From assembly GCA_001783715.1 (NCBI GenBank), contig MFNF01000040.1, positions 1-64,000 on the forward strand: 64,000 bases of DNA, in the 5' to 3' direction. Positions 53,178 through 62,907 of this stretch are shown here, piece after piece. Numbering within the stretch: position 1 is the stretch's first letter; each line of letters begins with the position of its first letter. The notes beneath the pieces are model-generated. The model was not told where the DNA came from, ran no database searches, and saw nothing but the letters and a program-made list of their open reading frames with translations. The position numbers and the translations under genes are program-made. Source of the DNA: Candidatus Lambdaproteobacteria bacterium RIFOXYD2_FULL_56_26. Lineage in GTDB: Bacteria; SAR324; XYD2-FULL-50-16.

Positions 53178-54068
53178 ATGAACTCTCCTTTGTCTTACCT
53201 GCTGTCTTCCAAGAAAAAACGCCGGGCCATTGTCTTGCCCATCGGCCTTTTGTTGGTCCTGCTGCTGGCCTTGGCGCTGGTCGGCAAGGGGACCGCCAAA
53301 CCCAAACTGGGGCTGTTGGAGGTGCAAGGGGTGATCATGGATTCCAAGAACCTACTGGCCAAGATCAAGGAACTGGAACAGGACCCGGAGGTGCTGGGGG
53401 TCTTGCTGCGGGTCAACAGCCCCGGCGGCGTGGTAGCTCCTTCCCAGGAGATTTATGAGGCCGTCAAACGGCTGGGCAGCAAGAAGCCGGTTTACGCCAG
53501 CCTGGGGGCGGTTGCCGCATCGGGGGGTTATTATGTCAGCCTAGGGGCCAAAAAGATTTATGCCAGCCCCGGCAGTTTGACCGGCAGTATCGGGGTTATT
53601 TTGCAAAGCCTCAATGCCAGCGAATTGCTTGAAAAAATAGGGCTGAAGATGGAGGTAATCAAGTCGGGGGCCCACAAAGATGAAGGTTCTCCCTTCCGGG
53701 CTATGGAGCCGGAGGAACGCAAATTGCTTGAGACTGTCATCATGGATACCCATGAGCAGTTTGTGGCGGTCGTGGCCTCCAATCGACCCATCAACCAGGA
53801 AAAGTTGGCCAAGATTGCAGATGGCCGAATCTTTACGGGCAGGCAAGCCCAAGCCTTGGGGCTGATCGATGAGGTCGGGGGGATTGAAGAGGCAATCAGC
53901 GCCTTAAAGGCGACCTTGGACCTCAAGGGGGAAGTGGAACTGGTGGAACCCCATGACCTGGAGCAAAATTTTCTCTCCAACCTGAAGTTGGAAAGTTGGA
54001 CCCGTTTGGCCACCAAACTCCAGTTTGGAGGGCTGATGTTTATGGACAGTCGTTTGGTGAACCCTTGA
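53178..54068 (+). CDS. sppA: Signal peptide peptidase SppA-type serine protease
   Basis: GVLLRVNSPGGVVAPSQEIYEAVKRL; KPVYASLGAVAASGGYYVSLGAKKIYASPGSLTGSIGVI; DGRIFTGRQAQALGLIDEVGG. Confidence 0.94.
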   Translation: MNSPLSYLLSSKKKRRAIVLPIGLLLVLLLALALVGKGTAKPKLGLLEVQGVIMDSKNLLAKIKELEQDPEVLGVLLRVNSPGGVVAPSQEIYEAVKRLGSKKPVYASLGAVAASGGYYVSLGAKKIYASPGSLTGSIGVILQSLNASELLEKIGLKMEVIKSGAHKDEGSPFRAMEPEERKLLETVIMDTHEQFVAVVASNRPINQEKLAKIADGRIFTGRQAQALGLIDEVGGIEEAISALKATLDLKGEVELVEPHDLEQNFLSNLKLESWTRLATKLQFGGLMFMDSRLVNP

Positions 54069-54077
54069 GCCTTTGGC

Positions 54078-54863
54078 ATGACAAAACAAAAAAACCCTAA
54101 ATTAAAAGTCCAATTCCTTGGCTGTACCCAAGACCCGGTCGAGGTGATCTACTCCGCCTTCCGGATCTGCTACTCCAAAGACGATGCCGCCTTGACCTGG
54201 AAAAAGATTCGCTCCGGGGAGATCAGCCACGAGACCATGGAGACCTTTGTCTCCGAAAAACTGGGCACCGGGCACACCAGCCCCTTGCGGCAGGCCCAGT
54301 TCATCTTTGTGGTGGACGGCGTTTCTAGGGCCTGTACCGCCCAGTTCAACCGACACCATATCGGCATTGAACGGGAGGAGATGTCCCAAAGGTATGTCAA
54401 TTTTCACAAGGGAATTGGCGCTTTTGTCACCCCTCCTTCCTTTGAGGAACACCAGGAGGTGTTGGAGCGGTGGGATCGGTTGCAAACCGAAATCTTGAGC
54501 TTTTACGACCTCTGCACCCAAGCGGGGATCAAACAAGAAGACGCAAGGTTTGCCCTGCCCATGGGCACGGTGAGCCGGGAACAGTTTGCCATGGGCTTCC
54601 AGGCGATGCAGCAGTTTTTGGATGTCAGGATGTGTGAACGAGCCCAGTGGGAGATTCGGGACATGGCCTGGCAGATTTACAAGATCATGAAAAAGGAATT
54701 CCCTTCCCTGGCCAAACGGTTGGGGATCAAATGTTGGGAAAACCGTAACCTTTATTGTGACGAGGATTATCAGGCATATCAGGCCTGCAAGTGGAGCCGA
54801 TCTCGGCCCCACAAAAACGACCTGTCTGAGATCTGGAAAAAGGCCAAGAGGGAAGGGCCTTAA
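54078..54863 (+). CDS. thyX: Flavin-dependent thymidylate synthase ThyX (variant signature RHHIGIEREEMSQRYV)
   Basis: LGTGHTSPLRQAQFIFVVDGVSRACTAQFNRHHIGIEREEMSQRYVNF; ALPMGTVSREQFAMGFQAMQQFLDVRMCERAQWEIRDMAWQIYKIM. Confidence 0.88.
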   Translation: MTKQKNPKLKVQFLGCTQDPVEVIYSAFRICYSKDDAALTWKKIRSGEISHETMETFVSEKLGTGHTSPLRQAQFIFVVDGVSRACTAQFNRHHIGIEREEMSQRYVNFHKGIGAFVTPPSFEEHQEVLERWDRLQTEILSFYDLCTQAGIKQEDARFALPMGTVSREQFAMGFQAMQQFLDVRMCERAQWEIRDMAWQIYKIMKKEFPSLAKRLGIKCWENRNLYCDEDYQAYQACKWSRSRPHKNDLSEIWKKAKREGP

Positions 54864-55162
54864 AAACCACCGTCGGTCCTGGTCCCAGGGAAGGGTGCAC
54901 GACCGGTAGAACCCCGCTGAAATTGCGTTTAACCTCCTCTTTCGGGTAAAACCGGAAGGACCGGAATTTTTTTGCCCAAAAAAAGGAAAAAAAGGGCAAA
55001 AAAAATCTTGGCCTTGGTCTGTCCAACCGAGGACATAACTGTAATCTATTGTAATTTAATTATTTTATGATTGTGGCACGGTACTTGAAAAGAAAAGAGT
55101 ATCAGGTTTTGGAAACCAACGCCCCACCCGGGCCACTCACCGAACCAAAAAAGGAGTTTGCC

Positions 55163-55408
55163 ATGATTGAGAAAACCTTAAAAAAAATCACCAAACAATT
55201 GGAACTGTTCGCCAAAAACGGCATCAGCCTGCTGCGGGCCCTCGACTTGATGGAAGCCTCGACCCAGGACCTGGAAGAAATTGTTTGCCTGAATACCTTG
55301 CGTGAATCCTTGAGCGAAATGGCTGATTCGGACAAAAAGACCAAAGTTGCCTTGGCCCCGATGCGCAAAAAGATGGAATCGAACCTGGGTGTTTTTGGCA
55401 TGGCTTAA
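55163..55408 (+). CDS. Small hypothetical protein (81 aa)
   Basis: ATG 55163 after AAGGAG; helical, charged. Confidence 0.6.
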   Translation: MIEKTLKKITKQLELFAKNGISLLRALDLMEASTQDLEEIVCLNTLRESLSEMADSDKKTKVALAPMRKKMESNLGVFGMA

Positions 55409-55487
55409 AAAGTTGGGACTTGTTTTGGTTGAACCAACCATTCCCATCGGACCTGTTTAGGAAAGACCTTTGAAAGTGAAGACCGAC

Positions 55488-55530
55488 AAAAAAGGGGTCT
55501 GAGGTACTGGATGTCCTCAGCCCCTTTTTT
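55488..55530 (+). terminator. Strong Rho-independent terminator
   Basis: AAAAAAGGGG(T)CTGAGG-TACTGGATG-TCCTCAGCCCCTTTTTT. Confidence 0.85.
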
Positions 55531-55728
55531 CATTTTGGCCCCCTGATTTTCCTTTTTCCCTTCCCGCTGTTTGCCGACTTCGGTTTTTGCCGATTCCCCC
55601 GGTTGGGTTCCCCTTGTTCTTTGCCTGTTCTTTGCATACTCCCTAGGAAGGGCAAGAGTCTGCCCACAAAGCTTTTGGCTGTGGAAATCAAACTCGGAAG
55701 TACAACCGTCTGATTTCAAACTTGATCT

Positions 55729-56823
55729 TTGTTCGAGACTGTAGTGAAATCACTTGTTTTGGCCCTGTTGGGCTTCGCCCTTTTTGTCCCCCAAGGGTTT
55801 TGCGCCACCCCCGAGGCCCTGGACCGACCCTTTTTGATCGGCCCCGGTTACCCCCTGGTTTTCCGCTCGACCACCTTCGAGCCGGACCGGGCCTTCAACC
55901 TCAAGCCGGGGGAAGACTTTGTCCAGGTCTCCTATACGAGGCTCAACACCTACGTTTATTCCACCAACAGCCAAAAGGCCGGCAACCCGGCCGGGGACGC
56001 TTCGACGTTCAACGACACCAACAACCAAGGTTATTCGGTTTATTTTGACGGAGAGATCGACCGGCGGTTTTTGCGGTGGTACCACGGGTTTTCCGAAAAC
56101 CTGGAACTCCAACTGACCTACCGGGACCTGCGGTTTATCCCCGGCACCTTGGATGCGCAGATTGAGTCATTCCACAAAAGCCTGGGCCTGGACAACCAAG
56201 GGCGAGACCAGGCCACTCGGGACCAGTTGGCGATTTACATTTATGACAACCAAACCAAAAAGATCATTTTCCAGATCACCCAAGAGGAACGTAACTTCCA
56301 ACGGGAGTCCATGACCTTGGGGTTCAAGTTCAACATCAGGAAGACCGCCAATGAGGCGATTGCGCTGGTAGTGAGCAGCAATTTCAACGATGCCTTCATT
56401 GAAAACGGGGTCAACGAATCGCCCAACAAACCTACCTTCGAGAAGCGGAACTTCAACGATGCCAATTACTCTTTGTTGTACTCCGGAAAATTTGACAGTT
56501 GGGCCCTGCATTCGGGGTTTTCGTTGGCCAAGATCGGCCCAAGCCTGCTGCCCCGTTCGCCCCAGGAAATGTATTATTTCTTTTTGGGCTTTGACAAAAC
56601 CTTGGGTGAACACACCCACGCCCTGATCCAGGCCTTGGAATACACCAGTCCCTTTCCGGAGGACAACACCTCGACCATTTCGGCAGACGTGCGGGAGGTC
56701 AGTACCGGGCTTCGGTGGATTTTGGGGCCCACCGCTTTTGAGTTGGGGCTGATCGAAAACCAGAGCCAGGGCCCACAGAACATAGATATTGCCTTTTTCT
56801 CCAACTTCATGTTTACCTTTTGA
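55729..56823 (+). CDS. Exported protein, DUF3187-like outer-membrane family
   Basis: Signal peptide; beta-strand-rich pattern; GFSENLELQLTYRDLRFIPGTLDAQIESFHKSLGLDNQGRDQ. Confidence 0.65.
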   Translation: MFETVVKSLVLALLGFALFVPQGFCATPEALDRPFLIGPGYPLVFRSTTFEPDRAFNLKPGEDFVQVSYTRLNTYVYSTNSQKAGNPAGDASTFNDTNNQGYSVYFDGEIDRRFLRWYHGFSENLELQLTYRDLRFIPGTLDAQIESFHKSLGLDNQGRDQATRDQLAIYIYDNQTKKIIFQITQEERNFQRESMTLGFKFNIRKTANEAIALVVSSNFNDAFIENGVNESPNKPTFEKRNFNDANYSLLYSGKFDSWALHSGFSLAKIGPSLLPRSPQEMYYFFLGFDKTLGEHTHALIQALEYTSPFPEDNTSTISADVREVSTGLRWILGPTAFELGLIENQSQGPQNIDIAFFSNFMFTF

Positions 56824-56896
56824 AAGACCTGGGGCCTTCGCCCTTGGTTTGGTTCCCCAAAACCTGTATCCCAAACCCAGCTCCCCTTTTTCAGAT

Positions 56897-58273
56897 ATGG
56901 ACTTGTTGGTACAAAAATACGGCGGCACCTCGGTGGGCACCGCCGAGCGACTGGACAACGTGGCGAAAATCGTCGCCCAAACTCGGGAACAGGGCCACAA
57001 GGTGGCCGTGGTTTTGAGCGCCATGAGCAGCCAAGTCAAGGCGGAGGGTACCACCACCAGGCTGATGGAAGCAGCGAAGGCGGCGATTGAGGGCGGGCCT
57101 TATTACAAAATCATCGACCAAATTGCCGAGCGGCACAACGAGACCTTGGAACAGGCCATCAAGGACCGCACCCTCCAGGAGAGGACCAAGGCGGACGTGG
57201 GTTCGATGTTCAAAAAACTGAAGTCCTTTTTGGACGCAATCGGGGTGATCGAAGAGATCAGCCCCCGGTCCATGGACGTAGTGGTCGGCATGGGCGAGAA
57301 GCTGAGCGCCCGGATCTTCACCGGAGTGCTCAACGACCGGGGGATTGATGCGGTGTTCTGCAACCTGGAAAATCTGGTGGACGAGCCCTTTACCGAGGTG
57401 AACCTGGAGTTCTGCCAGTACCTGCAAGGCAAGCTGGCCCAAATCTTGGCCGAAGCGGGAGCCCAGGTGCCGGTCTTTACCGGTTACTTTGGTTTTGCCC
57501 CAGGAGGGATTTTAAAGTCCATTGGCCGGGGTTATACCGACTTTACCGCCGCCCTGATCGCCGCCGGGGCCAAGGCCACGGAGCTGCAAATCTGGAAGGA
57601 AGTGGACGGCATCTATTCCTCCGACCCCAGGAAGGTGCCCAAGGCCAAGGTGCTTTCGGCGATCACCCCTGAAGAGGCTCTGGAGCTGACCTACTACGGT
57701 TCGGAAGTGATCCACCCCTTCACCATGGAGCAGGTGACACGGGCGGGCATCCCGGTGCGGATCAAAAACACCTTCTCCCCCGACCTGCCCGGCACCTTCA
57801 TCGATCCAAAATACGTCCCGGACCCCGGCAACGGCAAGGCCACGGCGGTGACCGTCAAGCGCAACGTGACCATTTTGAACGTCAACAGCAACCGGATGTT
57901 GATGGCCTACGGTTTTATGAACCGGGTGTTTGAGGTCTTGGGCCGGTACGAAATCGTCATCGACCTGATCGCCACCAGCGAAGTCAACATCTCCATGACC
58001 ATCGACTCGGTCTCCAACCTCGCCCCGGCGATCAAGGAGTTGGAACGTTTGGGCACGGTTTCGGTCAAGAAGGGCATGGCCATCCTGTCCTTGGTGGGCC
58101 AGGGAATGAGGAACCGGATCGGGGTTTCCGGGGAAATGTTTACCAAGCTGGCCAATGCCGGGGTCAACATCGAATTGATCAGCCAAGGGGCCAGCGAAAT
58201 CAACATCAGCTGCGCCATCAGCGACGACCAGTCCGACAAGGCGCTGCGGGCGGTCCACGAGATGTTGGAGTAA
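56897..58273 (+). CDS. lysC: Aspartate kinase
   Basis: MDLLVQKYGGTSVGTAERLDNVAKIV; GRGYTDFTAALIAAGAKA; EVDGIYSSDPRKVPKAKVLS; two ACT domains. Confidence 0.94.
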   Translation: MDLLVQKYGGTSVGTAERLDNVAKIVAQTREQGHKVAVVLSAMSSQVKAEGTTTRLMEAAKAAIEGGPYYKIIDQIAERHNETLEQAIKDRTLQERTKADVGSMFKKLKSFLDAIGVIEEISPRSMDVVVGMGEKLSARIFTGVLNDRGIDAVFCNLENLVDEPFTEVNLEFCQYLQGKLAQILAEAGAQVPVFTGYFGFAPGGILKSIGRGYTDFTAALIAAGAKATELQIWKEVDGIYSSDPRKVPKAKVLSAITPEEALELTYYGSEVIHPFTMEQVTRAGIPVRIKNTFSPDLPGTFIDPKYVPDPGNGKATAVTVKRNVTILNVNSNRMLMAYGFMNRVFEVLGRYEIVIDLIATSEVNISMTIDSVSNLAPAIKELERLGTVSVKKGMAILSLVGQGMRNRIGVSGEMFTKLANAGVNIELISQGASEINISCAISDDQSDKALRAVHEMLE

Positions 58274-58275
58274 CG

Positions 58276-58914
58276 GTGAAGCCCCAGGACCGGCAGGGGC
58301 TGTTCGAGGCTTTGGTCTTGGCCCTGCCCAACCCGGTTAGCGAGCTTCACTACGCCAACCCCTTCGAGCTTTTGGTAGCGGTGATCCTGAGCGCCCAGGC
58401 GACCGACGTTTCGGTCAACAAGGTCACCCCCGCCTTGTTTCGGCTCGCCCCGACTCCGCAAAAGCTGGTGGAATTGGGGGAAGACAAGGTCCGAGAGCTG
58501 ATCAAGACCATTGGGCTTTTTAACCACAAGGCCAAAAATCTGGTTCTTTGTGCCGCCCAACTGCTGGAACGCCACCAAGGAGAGGTGCCCAGAGACCGGG
58601 CTTCTTTGATGGCCCTGGCGGGGGTGGGAGTGAAGACGGCAGGGGTGGTGCTCAATGTCGCCTTTGGGGAGCCTTGCATCCCGGTGGACACCCATGTCTT
58701 TCGGGTTTCCAACCGTCTGGGGTTGGTGAAGACCCAAAAACCGGAACAAACCGAAGTTGCGCTTTTAAAGGTAGTGCCGGACTGGGCCAAACCCAAGGCC
58801 CACCACCTGCTGATCCTGCATGGACGTTACACCTGCAAGGCCCGTAAACCCCTGTGCCCCGCCTGCCCGGTCAGCGCCTTTTGCGCCTACTTCAAGAACA
58901 ATCCCCCAGCCTAA
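58276..58914 (+). CDS. nth: Endonuclease III
   Basis: NPFELLVAVILSAQATDVSVNKVTPALF; LAGVGVKTAGVVLNVAFGEPCIPVDTHVFRVSNRL; C-terminal Fe-S motif C..RKPLCPACPVSAFC; GTG start. Confidence 0.94.
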   Translation: MKPQDRQGLFEALVLALPNPVSELHYANPFELLVAVILSAQATDVSVNKVTPALFRLAPTPQKLVELGEDKVRELIKTIGLFNHKAKNLVLCAAQLLERHQGEVPRDRASLMALAGVGVKTAGVVLNVAFGEPCIPVDTHVFRVSNRLGLVKTQKPEQTEVALLKVVPDWAKPKAHHLLILHGRYTCKARKPLCPACPVSAFCAYFKNNPPA

Positions 58915-59945
58915 AACCGGGTGCCAAAGGCGAGCAGCGGGACCTCGACCTCGGAGTCGGAGCTGGTGAAGCTGGAGTTGTTCAAGATGGTGTAAGTCAC
59001 GGCAATGTCCCACCAAGCATGGATGGCGATGACGGTGATCAGGTCCTGCTCCCCCGGCTCGGGCATGTAGGCGTAACCCAGGTAGGCCCCCATGGCAAAG
59101 GCATAGGCCGAGTTGGCCGAGAACCCTTGGCCGTTGTGGGCCAGCCCGAAAACCGCCGCTGAACTCCAGACCGAAAGGTGTCTGGACGCTTCGGAGCCAA
59201 AGCCCAGCTCTTGGTTGAGGTTGTTGTAAAAGGACTGCTGCACCACTCCCCGGAAAAACATCTCCTCCCCAAACCCGACCATGTAAAATTGCTGCCAAGC
59301 GTCCCGTTTGATCCGAGACTCGGTCAGGCCGGTGCCCAGATGGTACCGGGAAATGTTGGTGTCCCCATAACTTGCGGCGCTGACCGCCAGCGCCCCAATG
59401 GGAAGCCAAAACCGCCAATTGGTGATAAAGTGGTCAAATCGCACCGGGGCAAAGGCCAAGCCGTAGGTCTCGTTGTCCGGTTCGCAGCGGCTCCGGTACA
59501 GGTCTCCCAAGCTTACCAGCCAGAGGTCCGATTCGAGGGTGCCGTAAAACTGGGCCTCATAGGTGGAAGAATTGAGGTAGATGTCCGTTTCGGTTTTGCC
59601 GGAAGGACTGTTTTTGGCATCGGTGGTGACGTAGATGTCGCTGTTGTTTTGCTGGTAGTCGTCACGGGCAATGGCTTGGTAATACTTGCGGCCGGTGATC
59701 CATCTCCCGCCGCCAAAAAGCAGGCCCTTGCCGTACTGGCTAGAGACGGCATACCCCAGACCGGGAATGAAGGTTTCCAGCGCCACGGTCCCCCAACAGG
59801 CCCCGGTGCCCATTGCCAGCCCTGGGGTTGGCTGGACAAAAAAAGTGAAAACAAACACAATGGGCATCAAAGGCCGGAACTGCCAGCGGCCCCTTTTTTG
59901 TTTCATTTGCGATCGCCTCCCGAATTTGGTGGCCCAACCTAACAA
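58911..59945 (-). CDS. CPBP-family intramembrane metalloprotease-like protein
   Basis: FGEEMFFRGVVQQSFYNNLN; AAVFGLAHNGQGFSANSAYAFAMGAYLGYAYM; IHAWWDIAVTY; true start may be ATG 59906. Confidence 0.8.
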   Translation of the reverse strand: MLGWATKFGRRSQMKQKRGRWQFRPLMPIVFVFTFFVQPTPGLAMGTGACWGTVALETFIPGLGYAVSSQYGKGLLFGGGRWITGRKYYQAIARDDYQQNNSDIYVTTDAKNSPSGKTETDIYLNSSTYEAQFYGTLESDLWLVSLGDLYRSRCEPDNETYGLAFAPVRFDHFITNWRFWLPIGALAVSAASYGDTNISRYHLGTGLTESRIKRDAWQQFYMVGFGEEMFFRGVVQQSFYNNLNQELGFGSEASRHLSVWSSAAVFGLAHNGQGFSANSAYAFAMGAYLGYAYMPEPGEQDLITVIAIHAWWDIAVTYTILNNSSFTSSDSEVEVPLLAFGTRF

Positions 59946-60003
59946 TCTGGCTTGAAATTGCCAAGCGCTGCTTTGGCCTCCTTCCCTGCCCTAAAAAAAA
60001 TCC

Positions 60004-60672
60004 ATGACCTCCAGACCAGCCTTGCCCAACCTCAAGCGCAACAATCCCTACATCCTGGAGATCCAAAACCACCAAGACCAGATCTGGTTTAGCCCCGAGC
60101 AAGCAGGGGCCGATCTGGCGGACTTTGTTTCCGGTCCGGGAGCCTTGCGGCTGGACTTGGGTTGCGGGGCGGGGAACTTTTTGCGCTCCTGCGCCCTGGC
60201 GGAGCCCCAGGCAAGGTTTGTCGGCTTTGAGCTAAGGTACAAACGGCTGGTGGTGGCGGCCCGGAAGTTCAAAAAGTCACAGCTGCAAAACGTCCGGCTG
60301 GCCAAAGCCCGGGCTGAAGACCTGACCTCTTGGTTTGCCCAAGGGACCCTCGACCGGGTCCATGTCAATTTCCCCGACCCTTGGCCCAAAGCCCGGCAGC
60401 AAAAGCACCGGCTTTTGGGCCAACGGTTTTTGGCGGACCTCAAAGTTCTGCTCAAAAAGGAAGGGGAATTTTGGTTCAAAACCGACCACAAAGAGTACTT
60501 TGAATGGGCCTTGGGCCAAATCGAGGCTTGTGGCTTTTATGAGGTGGTTGAACTTTCATGGGACTTGCATCACTCTCCCTACCAAGAGCACAACCAATTG
60601 ACCGAGTTTGAAGGACTCTTTTTGTCCCAAGGACTTCCGGTTTACCACCTCAAGGCAATTCTCAAAGCTTGA
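60004..60672 (+). CDS. trmB: tRNA (guanine46-N7)-methyltransferase
   Basis: LRLDLGCGAGNFLRSCALAEPQARFVGFELRYKRLVVAARK; VHVNFPDPWPKARQQKHRLLGQRFLADL. Confidence 0.93.
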   Translation: MTSRPALPNLKRNNPYILEIQNHQDQIWFSPEQAGADLADFVSGPGALRLDLGCGAGNFLRSCALAEPQARFVGFELRYKRLVVAARKFKKSQLQNVRLAKARAEDLTSWFAQGTLDRVHVNFPDPWPKARQQKHRLLGQRFLADLKVLLKKEGEFWFKTDHKEYFEWALGQIEACGFYEVVELSWDLHHSPYQEHNQLTEFEGLFLSQGLPVYHLKAILKA

Positions 60673-60683
60673 CCCAAGGTCTT

Positions 60684-62786
60684 ATGTCGATTCCCTTGCC
60701 GATCCGAGCCCTGCTGGCGCTGTTTTTGTGTGTTGGCTTTTTTTCCCAGGCCAGGGCAGAATCGCAGTTTTTTGTTTTGTCCAAAACCGGTGAGAGTTTG
60801 ACCAAGGTTTTGGTGCTGAGTGAATCCACGGAGGTGACGGTTTTCGATAAAAACCTCAAGGAAGAGGGGCATTTTATTTTGCCGGGGTTTTTGGCCAACC
60901 AAGCCGAATACAGCCCCAGGCAGGCTAACCGCCTCCTGCTGGCCGGGCCGGACAAGTTGGTGGTTTATGAACTCAACCGCAACCTGCCCGCCGGTTTGGT
61001 GTTTGAAAAAAAATCGGACCCTGGACAGGAATTCCTGAAGGTGCATTTTTCCCCAGATTCGGACGAGGTGTACTGGAGCACCGGCAGCGCCATCGGCTGG
61101 AACGGGTTGGCCAACCGGGAAGAAAGGACCCTGCCCCCGGAGGGACTGGGCCAAGTCAAGGACCTGACCCCGCTCAAGGGACACCAACTGGCCGTAGCCC
61201 AGGAAGGCAGTGCCGAACTCCGGCTCTACTCGACCCAAAACCCGGACCAACCTGATTCCCTCAAGGGCCATTTGGCTCCGGTGGTGGGGATGGTTTCGCC
61301 CAAGGGACAGGAGTTGTTTTCCCTAGACCAGTCCAACCAATTGCTCCATTGGGACCTTGCCACCAAAGAGCCCCAGGCCCAGGTGGCCCTGGAGATCCAA
61401 GGCACCCTGGCGGTGCCCAAGGCGCTGGGCATGGACCCCAAGGGGAAAAAGCTTTGGGTGGTCCAAGAGCGGGAAGGCAAGGAGCAGTCTTGGAGTTACC
61501 TGCTTTCGGACCTGGAGGCCCAAAAGGTCGAGCCGAAGGTGCAGACCTTGGCCAAAAGACTGGGCGGCAGCCCCTACAGCGCCATCGACAGCCTGAGCTC
61601 GGCCCAAAAGGAACGGCTGGAAAACGCCTTTACCACCCCGGACAAACCCTCTTTTGTTGTTGCCCCGGCCAAGCCCGGTTACTTTGAGACCGCCAAGACC
61701 GAAGCGGAAAACGGCAACTATGATGCGGCGCTGGGTTTCATCCGCAAGATCACCCCGGAGGACCCGAACTTTCGGGCCAGCCGGGAGCTACAACGGCAGG
61801 TGTATGATCTGGTCGAACAGCAACAAAGCCTCAACGTCGCCAAGGAGCAGTTCCAAGAGGGCAACTACCAAACCGCCGAGATACTCCTGCAAGGGGTGCT
61901 GGCCAAGGTGCCCCAGTCCAAGGAGGCAAAGGCGTACCTGGATCTGACCCACGAGAAGATCTTCAGCCGCAAGCTGGCCAACCTCTTTTTGGGGCTCTTG
62001 GCGGTCTTGGCCTTGGCGGGATTGGGTTGGCTGGCCTACCGGAGGTATTTGACCTATGGTTCCCAGGGGTTTGCCTTTTTTAAGGACGACGGCAGGGAGC
62101 GGCGCAGGCTGATTTTGGCGTTGGACCAAGCAAAAAAGCTGGTTGAGGTACGGTTCGGCCAAGACAAGATGGGCTATTATTACAATAGTTTGACTGAAAT
62201 CAAGAAGCGACTCTCTCAGATGGAAGGCCAGCTGGACCAGCCCCAGACCGCAGTGGAGCTGTTCTTGAAGGAAGTGGCCGCCTTACAACGGGAGATGATC
62301 GAAATGGGCCAAGGGCGACACAAACCTGCCGCCAAAAGTGCCGGGACCGGCCCCAAGCCCAAGGCCCAGCCCCAAAAACCGCAGGAGCCCAGGGCCGAAC
62401 CCAAGCCGCAAGCGCCCCCCCGGCCTGAATCCAAGGTCGGTTCCAAGGTCGAGCCCCAAGCCAAACCGGGACCGAGCCCCAAGCCGGAACCAGGACCCAA
62501 AGGGGCCGCCAAAACCGGGCCCAGACCGGAGGCCGAAAAGCCCGGCACCTTTGACCCCAGCGACTTTTATGCGGTGTTGGGGGTCCAACCGACCGCCACG
62601 CAAGAGGAAATCAAAAAGGCCTACCGGACCAAGCTCAAGGCCTACCACCCGGATGTTCACGTCAACAGCTCCTTTGATTGGGTTAAGGAGGAGGCGGAAA
62701 AGGCCACTCGGACCGTCCAGGATGCCTACAAGGTGCTCAAAGACCCGGAGGCCCGCAAGGCCTACGACCAGCGGCGTGGTCTTTAG
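60684..62786 (+). CDS. Membrane protein with exported propeller-like N-terminal region, TPR-like segment, one TM and cytoplasmic C-terminal J-domain
   Basis: Signal-like N-terminus; repeated beta-rich segments; TM LANLFLGLLAVLALAGLGWLAY; Pro/Lys linker; FDPSDFYAVLGVQPTATQEEIKKAYRTKLKAYHPDVH...DAYKVLKDPEARKAYDQR. Confidence 0.85.
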   Translation: MSIPLPIRALLALFLCVGFFSQARAESQFFVLSKTGESLTKVLVLSESTEVTVFDKNLKEEGHFILPGFLANQAEYSPRQANRLLLAGPDKLVVYELNRNLPAGLVFEKKSDPGQEFLKVHFSPDSDEVYWSTGSAIGWNGLANREERTLPPEGLGQVKDLTPLKGHQLAVAQEGSAELRLYSTQNPDQPDSLKGHLAPVVGMVSPKGQELFSLDQSNQLLHWDLATKEPQAQVALEIQGTLAVPKALGMDPKGKKLWVVQEREGKEQSWSYLLSDLEAQKVEPKVQTLAKRLGGSPYSAIDSLSSAQKERLENAFTTPDKPSFVVAPAKPGYFETAKTEAENGNYDAALGFIRKITPEDPNFRASRELQRQVYDLVEQQQSLNVAKEQFQEGNYQTAEILLQGVLAKVPQSKEAKAYLDLTHEKIFSRKLANLFLGLLAVLALAGLGWLAYRRYLTYGSQGFAFFKDDGRERRRLILALDQAKKLVEVRFGQDKMGYYYNSLTEIKKRLSQMEGQLDQPQTAVELFLKEVAALQREMIEMGQGRHKPAAKSAGTGPKPKAQPQKPQEPRAEPKPQAPPRPESKVGSKVEPQAKPGPSPKPEPGPKGAAKTGPRPEAEKPGTFDPSDFYAVLGVQPTATQEEIKKAYRTKLKAYHPDVHVNSSFDWVKEEAEKATRTVQDAYKVLKDPEARKAYDQRRGL

Positions 62787-62907
62787 CTGCCCTTGGGGTG
62801 CTTGGGGACGGGCAATCCATCGGGTTTGACAGGCCAGGGCCGGTTCCCTAAGCTGTCCAAAAACATCCCCTACCCTCAAAAAGAACAATCCTCTTTGGAG
62901 TTTTTTG

